Shown here piece by piece: positions 20,840 to 31,799 of a DNA stretch of 33,216 nucleotides (positions within the stretch are counted from its first letter, which is position 1; each line of letters starts with the position of its first letter). The DNA lies in contig JAJOHG010000284.1 of the NCBI GenBank assembly GCA_021029095.1, forward strand, positions 1 through 33,216, in the 5' to 3' direction. The translations under genes were made by a program, and so were the position numbers. The notes beneath the pieces were generated by a model that worked only from the letters and a program-made list of their open reading frames with translations, was not told the DNA's origin and ran no database searches. This DNA is from Phellopilus nigrolimitatus (taxonomy: Eukaryota > Basidiomycota > Agaricomycetes > Hymenochaetales > Hymenochaetaceae).

Positions 20840-23737
20840 ATTCGACGTCGCAGTCGCGGGTCGAGGCTGATTCGCAAGCGATGGCGATGGAGCTCCTGTC
20901 TGGCCTGGACCTGAACCAGGCGCAGGTGTCGCGGGCGACGGACCCGACGTCCCTGCCGAGCCAGGTGGCTGAGGTGGTCCACTGCGTGGTGAGCTGTCCG
21001 TCTTCCCTTCAACCTTTCCCGAACCGCCTTGCTGCTGCTGCTGCTGCTGCTGTTGATGTTGCTGCTGCTGATGTTGCTGTTGCTGTTGCTGCTGTTGTGA
21101 GGGCGGCTTTCCTGCTCCGTTCGTTGCGGGCGAGGACGGGGGCGGCATCATGCCCACGCCCGGTTTGTTCTGCTGCTGGCCTGGTCCTGGTCCCGGGCGG
21201 CCAGTGGGGGGCCCACCCGCGCCTGGGGCGAAGAGTGGTGGTGCGGAGCGTGGCTGATTCGCATCTGGTCCAAATGGAGGTTGTGGTGTGTCTGATGAAA
21301 AACATAAAGAATTATCGCCCGTATTCTGCACGGTTAGAGGACGGTATGAGCATACCCGCAGGGCCCAACTTGTGCATCACCTGCATGTTACCATGGTACG
21401 CTGGGTTCTTCGCCTGGAACTGCATCTGCGTTAGCTACACGGGTCGGGAAAGAAAGAAAAAGAAATCAGAATTAGAGTTTCGGAATCAAAACAAACAAAC
21501 AAACAAAAATTGGGAACAGAAGAGGGCGATAGGATGCGGGTTAAGCGACTGAAGCAGAATGAAGGTCGGAAGTCGCACTCACCTGCTGCGTCATCTGCTG
21601 AGGCATCTGCGGCGTGACCATCCCCCCGGGGTGCATCATCATGCCCATCTGCGGCGTGAACGGCGGCCCACGCTGCATCCCGTTCGGCATCATGCCCCCC
21701 GGCCCAGGCTGGTACATCCCGACCATCGCGTTCGGGCCCGGGCCCGGATTTGGCGCGCCCCCCGGCCCACCGGGCACGCCCGGCGGCGCAGGTTGATCAG
21801 GCGAGCGCCGTGCGCGCTTCTGTGCGGGCGGAGAGGACTCGCCCTTCAATGGTCCCTCATGCTGCTGTGGACGAGCGAAGGCGTGAGTCGATTGTGTGGA
21901 GTGGGGGGCGGGAGGAAAGGCGGAGTGAGCCCATACCTCGTCGCCAGGAGACACGCTATTTCGTTTTGAACCGCGTCCTTGCTGATTTCGTGCGTTCGCA
22001 TTCGCTTGGTTGCTTGGTCCTGCAATTCAAATAACAGAGTGCAAAAAAATATAGACCCGGTCAATCTACTACGCAAACAAGAGAAAAATATAGAGATCCA
22101 GACCTGCTGCATTTCGTCGTCCGAAGAGGCTCATCAAACGACTCTGAAGGAAAAGGAAAGAAAAGACGGGATATTAGTGTTAGAATAGCCTTCAAATAAT
22201 GTAAATCAAGATAGAAACTGCACCTTCTCATCGAAGTTCATAGCCAATACGTCTTTGCCCGTCAGACCGAGCTCCGCTTTGAGCTCGTTCATCGTCTGCG
22301 GGTCGATCTTCTGCATGTCCGCATTCATTTGGTCGAACGGCGGGCCCCTGCCCCCACCGCCAGGCATCGGCATCGGCATCCCTGCGCCCTGCCCGAAGCT
22401 GGGTGGGGTCTGCGGTACCGTACGATTCGCGAGACTCGGGCTCGGTTGCGTTAGGCCCTGGCCCTGGCCCGGCCCCCCTTGTCCCTGTCCCTGCCCCTGC
22501 CCAGGCGTCGGCGCGCGGCTCCCCGCGCCAGGATTCGCCTGCTGGAGATAGCCGGGGGATCCCCCGCCTGCGCCTGGAATGCCGTTCGGGAGGCCGCCTG
22601 CGCCGGGCGCCGAGCCGGGGGGCATCATCGCGCGCATCTGCGGGTACATGCCCTGCTGCGGGAGTGTGCCCATGTGCTGCTGCGCGCTGGCAAGGGAGTA
22701 CGGCGGCGGAGGACCCGGATGCGCCATCGTCGGGCTCTGGAAAGGGCCCATGAGCGACCCGGGCGCGCGTTGGTGCTGTTGGCCGGGAAGTGGAGGACGC
22801 ATGCCCTGCGGGATCCCGTTGGGCTGAGGGTGCGGCGCGTGTGCCGGAAATCCGAGCGGGGGCGCTTGTTGTTGGGGTTGTTGCTGCTGCGGCCCCTGCT
22901 GAGGTCCCTGCGGCTGACCGGGTTGTCCCTGCGGTCCCTGCGGTCCTTGCTGATGAGGTTGATGTGGCTGTTGTTGGCTCGCGGCGGAGGGAGGGCCGGG
23001 GCCAATGCCGTTGGGCATCGGATGTGCGTTGGTATTCGCGTTTAATGTGTGGCTCTGGCCTGGATGTGGTTGCGCGTGCGCGGCGGGCCCGCCTGGGGTC
23101 GTCACGGCAGTGCCTGCCGACCCTGGTGCAGGAGGCGCGCCAGGAGGCATGCCAGGTGCGCCTGGCGGGAGCGCGCGAACGCCATTTGGGTATCGCGGGA
23201 GCGCGCTCTGCGCTTGCATGCGCGCTTGCGCCATGTGGTGCTGGATAGACATGAAGTAAACATACGGGGCGGGTAAGGCATGGCGTAAAGACGCCCGAAC
23301 ACGCACCTGGATATAAACCATCGCATCTTCGGAGCCGGAATTGTTGCTCTTCGCGGAGAAGAGGACCCAGAAGACACTCCACCACCTGCAAGGTGCATCG
23401 AGACAGGTCTGAGGACACTGTTTCGTGTTGTGAATATATATTAGACGAGACGCACTCGTATAAAAGGCCCTGCTTGGCATCTATAGGCGGGCGTGGATTT
23501 GGCTGGAGTTTTGCCTCCTCTGCAAGCTCGCGGGCGGTATTGGTGTAGCCACGCTTGGTGCAGTAGTCCCAGATGTAGATATTAAACCTGGGAGAGAGGG
23601 TGTAAGAACATGTTATATATTTGAATTCAACAGACGACGAACATTTTGTCGCCCTCCCAGAGAAGATCGTGGTCTGAGGACGGCAGGTCGCTGTTGGGGG
23701 TGTGAACGGCGTGTGTCTGTTGGGAAGCGGTGGCCAT
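20621..23737 (-). CDS. LisH-domain, Gln/Pro/Gly-rich transcriptional regulator, Flo8/Som1-like
   Basis: Probable nuclear regulator. Nine exons: 23737-23643, 23587-23456, 23385-23307, 23240-22224, 22143-22104, 22019-21937, 21864-21583, 21425-21356 and 21291-20621; phases agree and give 822 residues. A LisH dimerisation motif lies at about 33-65 (FNIYIWDYCTKRGYTNTARE), followed by PPIDAKQGLLYE and WWSVFWVLFSAKSN, the signature of fungal Flo8/Som1 proteins that act in the cAMP-PKA branch controlling adhesion and development. The remainder is disordered: Pro/Gly/Met/Gln-rich, a poly-Q tract (about 21020-21101), and a basic patch (KRARR). The C-terminus (FDFMSTGFDDFTSMFGRE and on to the stop) alternates Phe/Asp and looks like an acidic activation tail. 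That tail is what the inverted duplication copied to 148-365. The exon 7 acceptor is ambiguous by 3 nt (CAGCAG). Confidence 0.92.
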
Positions 23738-26114
23738 GCCGCACAGACAGTGGCTGGTGTTGTTGGGCGATGATCAAGAGACGAGCGGAGAACGGGAGCA
23801 AAAGGGGGAGTGGCGAAGGGGAGAGGGGAAGCGAGGAGGGCGGGAGTCGGCGAGAAGAGGAAGAAGGGATGGATGATGGCAGGCGATGAGAGCGGAAGTG
23901 GGAGGCAGCGGCTGAGGGCGAGTTGAGGCGGTATACGGATACGAATACGGATACGGGCGGCGGTGACTGATACAATGGATTAGATACAGTATGGGCGGGC
24001 CGCCGCGGGCAGGGGATGCGGGGCAGGTCGTGGTGAACGGCGGGGTCGAAGGCGGCGCACGTCGTCTTCGTCGGGGACGACGAAGAGAAAGTGACGGGCG
24101 GTGTGACCGTGATTCAAAACTCGTGGCTGCCTTATGCTCTTTCCTTGGCTTCTCCCATTCACTTTTATTCACTTTTTCTTTTGTCCTCTATTGCTTTTGT
24201 GATATTATCAGCTCGTCGTGCTCGGCGACACCGACGAGACCGCGCTCAATGAGCATGAAAGGCTAGATGACATCGGTCGAACGACAGGCAGTCGGCGTGA
24301 CGACCCACCACAACTGACAGTCCGAGTTTAGTTCCGTGCGGCCTACTGCCGCGGTCTTTCCCGTCTCCTATTTATTTTTATTTTTACCCTTTCTTTATTT
24401 TCTTTTCGTTCCTGCCAGCGACTTGGACTTGTGTATCTCATACCGTCTCCCCCAAGAAACCGAGCGCGACCTGAACCCGCTGTACGAACAATATACATTC
24501 CAGCGACGTTAACGGACCATACGACTAGCCTGCAGCGCTCCCCGGCTTTTTGAATCCGCTCAAAAACGGTTGCCTTCGTGATGAAGCTCGAGGATTTATT
24601 AACACAAATTGGTCGTGGTAACATCTCTGTCTCTGTCTCTTTCCTCCACCTTGGGCTATAGGCATCGAAGACATGTACGAATGCCGCAACTCATCTTCTG
24701 GCGCACTCACGAACCCCTTCGTTTGTCTTCTCCGAGGAAAACAGCGGCTCACCACGTTCTCAAGCCCTTCAACTCGCTCAATTCCTCGGGAGACGCCTCG
24801 CTTCGACCTATTGAATGCTGCTTCTCCAAGTCACACAGCCCCAGATCTCAGAACTCCTCTCAGGCGCCCGCGCGATATTAATATTGGCTGCAGAATTAAT
24901 TAATACAGAGTCTGCGTGCGTGTGCCAGTCAATTCATCCCGTGTCTCTTCTGTCCTAATCTGCACTTCACTCTCAGGAAGAACAAGAATGCATAATGCAT
25001 CGCGCGTGATGGCTGAATAGTGCGCATCAGCGATGGCTTCTTTCCGCAATTTCACTATCATCGACATCAAGATCAAGCCCATCCGCGTCCTCAATTAACT
25101 TAACTTGCTCAAATGAAAAACAATATCTGGTGATCGTACTGCTGTTTATGACGCACATCGTCATAGCCTTTTGCTGTCGACTCGACTGTGAACTATCGAC
25201 TTTGCTAAAATTCTCCTTGCTCTGCTCATATTTTACATGCTTACTCGCCATACCTCATCCTAGATTCGGCCGCTATATGAGCACAAGCAGGTCCAAGGCG
25301 GCGCTCAGATGGAAGTTCCGATATGGACCCGCTTCATCCGCGACCGCCGCGGCGAACGCGGTGCTGTGGCTCGAGCTGAGGAGTGAGCATCAAATGATGC
25401 AAACGCTTGGACCGGCAGGATCGGACCCGCGGGTAATGGTCAGTGGGCCTGGGCAGGTCGATAGGGGTGGCTAGCGACCCTTTGTCCCTTGTGCTCTCGA
25501 CCGAAACACGGCGTGGTCGTGGGCTCGTGGGCTCGGCGTTTGTCAACTACGTGCCCGAAGACTTCAGTATATGCTTGCGGTTACGGCTTCTGGGTTTCAC
25601 GGCCTTTCTGAAAAACGTTGGCCTGACCATTATGTATAACAGATAACGCATCTGACGACCGAATCGATTTCTCCACCGCAATGACTGTCTCCGACATGTA
25701 TACTGTCCTCCGGCATTTTTTGTGGTGGCGAGGGCCCGCAGGACGTGCTCTAAACAGCCCGTTGTCCATAAATTCTACCGGGGTCTTTCATTACAGCTGT
25801 ATTGCTATTTCCGAGAATGACGATAACGGAAGGAGCGCTCGCATACAACGGCATACTGGGGCTAGTGTCTCTTATGTCTGCTTCACAGCGATTATACGTT
25901 TTTCATTGTTTACACTTTTTGTCCCAGTCGTCTGTTTGGGACTGCTACAGAGCAAGATGTAATTGACTTGCTTTGAAATAGAGATAGAAACGCGAGTTGG
26001 AAAAGAAAAAGAAAAGAAAGAGAGTGCATTGTATCTGCCAGGTCGGTCTCATGGCACGGGAAGGCGCGCTAGAAAGTAAGGTCGCAGTGCTCGTTGCAGT
26101 TCCCTGTTTGCACG
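23738..26114. other. Long region without a recognisable gene
   Basis: About 2.4 kb between the LisH gene start and the 3' end of the first BTB gene. The first ~450 bp should be the LisH promoter. Short open frames occur throughout. One minus-strand stretch (about 24843-24760) reads LCDLEKQHSIGRSEASPEEL and looks coding, but it is bounded by stops and has no partner exons, so it may be a remnant. 25680-25960 is open on the plus strand with a hydrophobic end but no recognisable family. I see no mobile-element ends. Confidence 0.5.
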
Positions 26115-26350
26115 TCGGTTAAAGTTTCAAGAGGTCAAGAACGGCCTGCAATAGACGGTCTTGTCAGCATCCATTATATGTAAAAATGTTGAACATCCGC
26201 GCACGCTGTTTGCCTTTTCGTCGACTATAGTGTCGGTCAAAGTTTCAAGAGGTCGAGAGCGGCCTGTAAAAGACATTCATGTTAGCACTCATTATATGCA
26301 AGCATGTTGAACTTCCGCGTACACTTTCTGCTTTTTTGTCGTATATAGCA
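26115..26350 (-). repeat. 118-bp tandem duplication of the last intron and exon of the first BTB gene
   Basis: 26115-26232 and 26233-26350 are diverged direct copies with a period of 118 bp. Each contains the same parts on the minus strand: the end of the penultimate coding stretch, a donor (GTACGC in the proximal unit, GTGCGC in the distal), a 50-60-nt intron, a CAG acceptor, and a nine-codon terminal exon. The proximal exon encodes AALDLLKL-stop (26263-26237), the distal AVLDLLKL-stop (26145-26119). The distal unit lies in the 3' untranslated region of the standard transcript and could act as an alternative terminal exon. Confidence 0.85.
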
Positions 26351-27195
26351 TGGAGCTTCTCGATAGAGACGTTCAGCAAAGCTGCTACGCTACCCCTGCA
26401 GTCCTTGCACTCTTTTCCTATTTTGATTATCTCGCACAGAAACGTTTGTGAAAATAGCTCCGGGTTGCAAGGTAGTACGCGAATGAGATCCCTCGCACGA
26501 GAAACGAAGACATCCCAGAATTTGGCACATTCCGCTTTGCATACTCGGAAATTGAACATAGAATGCCCTCCCCCCTGACACGGGCACCATAGTTTGGCAG
26601 CGTCTGCATCTTTCGCTCCAATCTGCAAGCTTTGGAGCAATACGGAGTCGATATCAGCAGCGACTCGGCGACGGTATTGCAAGAGGTAGAAATAGGAGCT
26701 CGCGGGCAGGAAATCGAGTTCAGGCACATAGATGTCCTCAATCGCTACTTTCAACGTAGCTTTCGCGGCTAAATGCGCCTCGTCCTTGAGCTTATAGCGA
26801 CAGGCGATGGCATACACGCGCAAAGGCTGGGTCTCCAGCGTGCTTTCCGAAACCAGCACTCGACAAATCTCCTGCACAACGACCATCATGTCGTACTTGA
26901 GCGCTGCGGCAAGGACTGTCTCTGCGAGCCCCTCATCGGAGACGGCAGGCTTTTCACCAGGATAGCATAGCCGCAGGAGCGTGTCGAGCGTCGTACTGTC
27001 CTCGGAGATTGGAATGACTGACAGTGCGGAGTCTCCCTGGCTTTCGGGCTGCGGCAGAGAAAACATAGACTCGAAGAAAGAAGATGTGATAGCGAGGGTG
27101 GCTTTGACGACATGGAAGTCCTGTTGGTCTGAGGTGCGTAGGATAACATCGCCTTCAGGAGCGACGAATGGCTTAGATGGTACTGTGGTTGGCAT
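26237..27195 (-). CDS. BTB/POZ-domain protein, first of a tandem pair
   Basis: Two exons (27195-26323, 26263-26237) with a 59-nt phase-0 intron give 299 residues. The BTB fold covers about residues 10-115: GDVILRTSDQQDFHVVKATL (the strand-helix start), SSFFESMFSLPQPES, then TLDTLLRLCYPGE and LAAALKYDM-type helices, followed by the helical extension common in Agaricomycete BTB proteins (QPLRVYAIACRYKLKDEAHL). The C-terminal half has clustered cysteines (CPC, CKAEC and CKDC), possibly structural or metal-binding. BTB proteins dimerise and often act as Cullin-3 adaptors; no second domain that would define a target is visible, so the role here is unknown. The paralogue at 27835-28882 shares the start, BTB core and intron position. 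Without the intron the frame would run to a longer, less conserved tail. Confidence 0.9.
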
Positions 27196-27834
27196 TTTTG
27201 AACGAGTTGCGATAATGAAGTAAAAGAGAAGGAAAGAGACCCCTTCAAAGTTCAGACTCGCTCGGAGACTACGTCCACGTGATAATCGCGTAAATAAATG
27301 ATAACAACACGCTTATCGCTTAATCGATCTGCACACCATCATCCCTATACAATGACAGAAAAGAAGAAACACGACTTAAATTGAACGGCGCGTCTCTGAA
27401 GACGACACGCATGCAAAATATACTAACGATCTCAACACAGACGTCGGAGTTGGCTTGCATTCTGAGAGGCAGTGGCCTTGGTATAACCGCCTGCAATTTC
27501 TCGATATCAAGATCAAGATTATCCCTCTTCCGACTAAATTTATAAGAGAACAATGACAATCTAGATCTATCTGTAGACTTCGACGGCTACTCGATTTCGT
27601 GTTATCCGCGACCTGGTTTCCTTTTGCTCGGCTATGTCATGCGTTATGCTCATTGATCCATTTATTCGTGCATGCTATTAATCAGTTATCACTATCTCAC
27701 ATTGAAATCTTATTCGACTCGCTCCTTGTGTCAATGTATCGTCGCAACAACGCATGATTTCGTGCATATACCAAATTTATCACCATAATGCGGCTAAAAA
27801 GCTATGTAATGCGGGCGAGAGCTTGAAGAATCCG
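27196..27834. other. Intergenic region between the two BTB paralogues
   Basis: AT-rich, about 640 bp, holding the promoter of the first BTB gene and the 3' flank of the second. A CACGTG box lies near 27279, about 85 bp upstream of the first BTB start. A 79-codon minus-strand frame (27559-27320) has no recognisable family. Confidence 0.5.
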
Positions 27835-28882
27835 TTACGTCGTTTTTACAGCGTCATATCGAGCTTTGAAATGTCTGAGTGCAGTCTAAAGAAAGGGGAT
27901 GATGAACAAGTGTAATTGTTGTATAAAATGGATAAGTCTGTACTTCGTTTGCATTATCGTCCATGATCGCACGAAGCTTTTCGGAAGCGATGTTCCACTG
28001 CGCCGCCGCATTTTTGCTGCAATATTCGCATTTGCTTGCTACCTGCAGTGTTTCGCGCAGAAACTCTTGCGAATATATTCCTTGGTTGTGAGGCACAATG
28101 TGTATTGCGTTCCTTGCGCGGGAAGCGAAGGACACCCAAAAATCAGCAACAAATTTGCATGATGAGGGTGGCTTCGAATAGTATAAGGAGTTGGATGGAC
28201 TCCAGACGAAGCATCGGCAGAGCAATGACATCGCATCTGCATCCTGTTTCGGCAACGCTTTGGGCACTCCCGTTCTTTCTTCGAAGGACGTGGGAGGTTT
28301 ATCAATGGTACAAGTACTTTGGTACAACACGCTGTCGAGATAAGCAGTAACCTGACTGCGGTACTGGAGGAGGTGGAGGTAGCGGCTTGTGGGCAGTGTC
28401 TCGAATTCTTTCACGTAAACGCCTTCAATCGACATTTTCAATGTGGCTTTGGCCGCCAGACGCATTTCTTCATCGAGCTCGTATCGGCAAGCGATAGCGT
28501 ACACGCGCAACGGCTGTGATTCCAGAAGACCTCCAGAAACCAACGCACGACACATTTCTTGCACCACGATCTCCATTTCATACTTTAGTGCGGCGCCAAG
28601 AACTGCCTCGACCAGATTTATGTCCGTCACAATGGGCTTTTTGACAGGGTAACAGAGCCGCAACAACGTGTCGAGCGTCGTGCTATCCTCGGTGACTGGA
28701 ATAACTGGGAGTTCGCAGCCACCTTGGCCTTCAGGTTGCGGCAGAGAGAACATCGATTTGAAGAAAGAGGAAGCGATGGTGAGGATTGCTTTGACGACCT
28801 GAAAGTCCTGTTGGTCTGATGAGCGCAAAGTGACATCGCCATTGGGGGCGACAAACGGCTCGATTGGCTTTGTAATCGGCAT
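27835..28882 (-). CDS. BTB/POZ-domain protein, second of a tandem pair
   Basis: Two exons (28882-27944, 27885-27835) with a 58-nt phase-0 intron give 329 residues. It aligns with the first BTB gene from its first residues (PFVAPNGDVTLRSSDQQDF, then SSFFKSMFSLPQPEGQG) through the BTB fold (about 10-115) and the helical region (SQPLRVYAIACRYELDEEM). It carries an insert of about 20-30 residues after LDSVLYQS (with PPTSFEERTGVPKALP) that the paralogue lacks. Clustered cysteines (CRC, and CEYC near the end) partly match the paralogue. The terminal exon encodes TALRHFKA and a few more residues and is longer than the paralogue's. A downstream acceptor choice (GACTGCACTCAG) would give a shorter end, so the C-terminus is less certain. 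Function unknown beyond a protein-interaction adaptor role typical of the family. Confidence 0.88.
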
Positions 28883-29094
28883 ACTGAGCAGTCTGAGATA
28901 TGGTCAGTAAGAAAGTGAGTATAAGTTCCAGGTAGGTGCGTTTAAGATAACGGCATTGTCCGCATGGCACGCATCGTCAGAAACTCATTGTGATTGTTCC
29001 AAAAAAGTTATGCAAGATTACTAGAAACAGATTTCTAGAAATTGACAGACTGACGATGTAGCTTTGTATAGAAGTTAACAAGCTAACGCGGTAA

Positions 29095-30358
29095 TTACTC
29101 CAGTTCAGCTAGAATAGCATCCACATCACTGGCGGCTGTTTCCTCGAACTCTGGTTCCTTAGGCGTCCAACCCAAGCCTCTGAGGCGCTCCGGTCGTTCG
29201 AGTAAGCTTGAGGCAGAAATTCTGTTAGAAATGAAAATTAATTTCGGGAATAAGATTAAATGATGCCGAGATTTGTCTGTGACTTACCTCCCATAGAATC
29301 CCAGCTCCTCCACGGGCGTTTCCTGCAGTTCTGCAGATTCAAGCCTTCCCCGTTTGTAAAGAGCATCAGCGATGTACGAGAGCATTGTCTTCCAGTCTTT
29401 CTGCACGCTGCTTGCAATGAAAAATCGAGAGTATGGACTCGAGGTCAGCGCTACAGATTTCGCCTCGAGCGCGCGCTCCAAAACGAGTAGGAATGCAGTA
29501 ATAAGATCCTTGATATTAATCTGTACAAGTTAATCAAACTTTGAGACTGTCAGGCTACAACACTGAAGCGTACCCATCCAACACGGTTGCTCCCATCCCC
29601 AACGACAAATCCATGTTTAAGTTTTAGCATCAGATTTGTAAAAGCTCTAATCGTAGGTGGGGTCCGAGTAATGGGGCCATCTCCGGTGCCATATACGACG
29701 GACGGACAGACTGTAAAATTGTTGACATACCCCTCTCCACCTGCCTTGAAAATTCTGCCGAACGACCATTGAACGTCAAAATGTCAAAGGAAGAGATGAC
29801 TTTCGTACGCAACATCCGCCGGGCCATGTAGCATCGATGGTGTAAGCAACTTCATATCCTCCTCCGAGTCCTGCGTGAAAGTCTCAGCAAATGACAAATG
29901 AGGTAGGAAATGAGCTTACTTACCGTCCAGATTTTGGCATTCGGATCAAACTTCACCGAGTTCTCGTCCATGAAAATGCCTGTGCCGCTTGTGTGCAACA
30001 AAGTACCAACACCGAGTCCCTTTGTCTGCTTCGCCCTCAGCCCCTTAAGAATGGCGAGCGTGAGTTCCAGACCATCACAATCTCCCACGTTGACGACAAC
30101 GTCTGCTTGCTCGGATTGTTGGGAAATAATCTCGACATCTGCGAAGGATCCCTGGATTACCGTGGCTCCAGCGGCATTGATGGCTTCGATGTAAGATTCG
30201 GTGCGGACAAGGGCAGTGTAACTGAAATCAGGATATTTCCTCTTGAGTGCGGCGAGGAGAGGACCTGTCAATAGATGTTAGGCTTGGTTCAAACCTCGAG
30301 AGGAGCACTGCGTACCTCCAATATAGCCTGTTGCGCCGATAATGAATATTTTTGTCAT
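29095..30358 (-). CDS. NAD(P)-binding extended/atypical SDR family protein
   Basis: Six exons: 30358-30316, 30264-29924, 29870-29814, 29744-29574, 29520-29288 and 29221-29095; phases agree and give 323 residues. It begins MTKIFIIGATGYIGGPLLAA, the Rossmann-fold dinucleotide loop (GATGYIG, residues 8-14). Further motifs are YTALVRTESYIEAINAAGAT, ADVVVNVGDCDGLEL, LLHTSGTGIF (Ser/Thr of the active-site strand), NNFTVCPSVVYGTGDGP, and RVGWINIKDLITAFLLVLER. This is the arrangement of NAD(P)-dependent epimerase/dehydratase-like proteins found in many copies in Agaricomycetes; substrate unknown. The exon 3 donor (GAT|GTTGCG) is weaker than a nearby GTACGA, but only it keeps the frame into AGGEGYVNNF. 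The protein ends in a short acidic tail (DVDAILAELE). A TATA box lies 55 bp upstream of the ATG. Confidence 0.9.
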
Positions 30359-30412
30359 GACGTGGGGGGATTGATGTATCTGTGACTTGCTCTCGACCTC
30401 CAGAAACTTGCG

Positions 30413-30422
30413 CCTTTTATAC
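30413..30422 (-). promoter_or_regulatory. TATA box of the SDR gene
   Basis: GTATAAAAGG on the minus strand, a strong TATA consensus, 55 bp upstream of the SDR start codon at 30358. This is the only clear TATA box I see in front of a gene here and suggests inducible rather than housekeeping expression. Confidence 0.65.
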
Positions 30423-31799
30423 TACACCAAATTTGGACCGAGTAAATTGAACAGTCAACGTCTTTGACACAAACACGCTTCGTTTCAGCCGTCGTGTACA
30501 AACGACGTCCTTTCCTGCTTAGAACTCATATTGACTTACTCAGAAGTGAACGAGGCTTTGTAAGATAATTACTCGGAGAGCTTCGGAGATCCGAGATACT
30601 AGCCAGAAGCAAGTCTGACTTGAAGGTCTACCAGAAACTTTAGCAGAGTCTTCACAAGTATTCTCTCTTGAACCGCAGAAGAGCAGCTTCCGTACATGCT
30701 TCCTAGCTGAGATAACCTGCCTTCATTCTCCTCAGCTTCTTTGGTTGCAATCGATGGTGTGGCAGAAGAACGAACATGAAACGAGGCAATTAGTCATGGA
30801 CTGGCGCTAAGTATGACCAAGCGAACACCGCCACCTAAATCCTTAAGCAGGCGCAAATCATGATCGACGGTGGCTGACGCTACCGTCGCCTCCTCTCAGC
30901 GCCATCGACGTCTTGAAATTACTTCACTTCGAGGAGATATCAAAAGTTTGTGGATTCGAAAGACTCAATCACAGTTAAATAATATGGTACTGTGGAAATA
31001 GTTGCGTTATCCTCAGCTCGATCTAGGCCCTTCTTTTCCGTGCTTATACTGCCTCTGGTTTGAACTGCAACGGTCTTCCCTAAATCAGAGAGTTGCAAGC
31101 TGACGCAGCTCAAAAAATAGCTGGATAAAGCAAGGATGTCTGGCGAAGTGTGTTTGCTTTTGTTTTCAAAGAAAACAAATCAAAACAAGCGCGAAAACAC
31201 ATAAATTCTGGGTCAGACTGCCCTCCGTCTCCAGCTGCTCTTTGCTAACTACCACCACCATCGCACCTACACATGCACTCCCGATACCACCCATACCATA
31301 CCATCATGTCTCATACTATTACCTCGTCCCTACTGTTGCTCTCGCCAAGCTCGTCGTCAGCCTCCGCTCTACGGTGCCGACGACACCGTCCAGCCCCGCC
31401 TCCGAGGCCCACCTAAACCCGACCTCGTCTGCACTCATCCTGGACACTACCACGTACGTCAGCCCACGCTTGATGCTTGGCGAAGACTATGTCTCTGATC
31501 ATGTTCGGGGAAGCCCGCTAGTCCGAGGCTATCGTTCGTCACCCTGCCGCTCTCCTCATCCCCGAGCAGCTCACGCACATCGAACTCAGCTAGTCGACGG
31601 TCGTATCCCTCGAGGACGCGCAGAACAACAATGCCATCCGCAGCCGTGCAGTCGACCTGCTCTAATAAAGAGGGCCGAGTCCTCCCGATGTTTTACCGTT
31701 TAAGATGAGTTGCTCGCTATACTTCGTATTATCTTGGCACTGAATTTTATCTTTAGGATTACAATGCAACGACTCAGCATGCATCGAGGCGCGTAGGTG
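30423..31799. other. Intergenic region with a possible decayed reading frame
   Basis: About 1.4 kb upstream of the SDR gene with no firm gene. A perfect 9-bp hairpin with a 3-nt loop (TTTGTTTTC / GAAAACAAA) lies at 31159-31179. From about 31240 the plus strand becomes Ser/Thr/Pro-coding-like. A frame from 31500 to 31666 reads IVRHPAALLIPEQLTHIEL and TVVSLEDAQNNNAIRSRAVD before a TAA, but contains two TAG stops, and the matching upstream sequence is in another frame. This resembles the 3' end of a pseudogene of unknown family. Confidence 0.4.

Noticed and set aside
24990..25100. Similarity of 25037-25085 to 27487-27530 (both contain a stretch like ATCAAGATCAAG)
   Set aside because: The shared part is short and low in complexity and does not extend; probably chance.
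30280..30292. GGTTCAAACC, resembling a tRNA B box
   Set aside because: It lies in intron 1 of the SDR gene, with no A box, acceptor stem or anticodon arm at the right distance.
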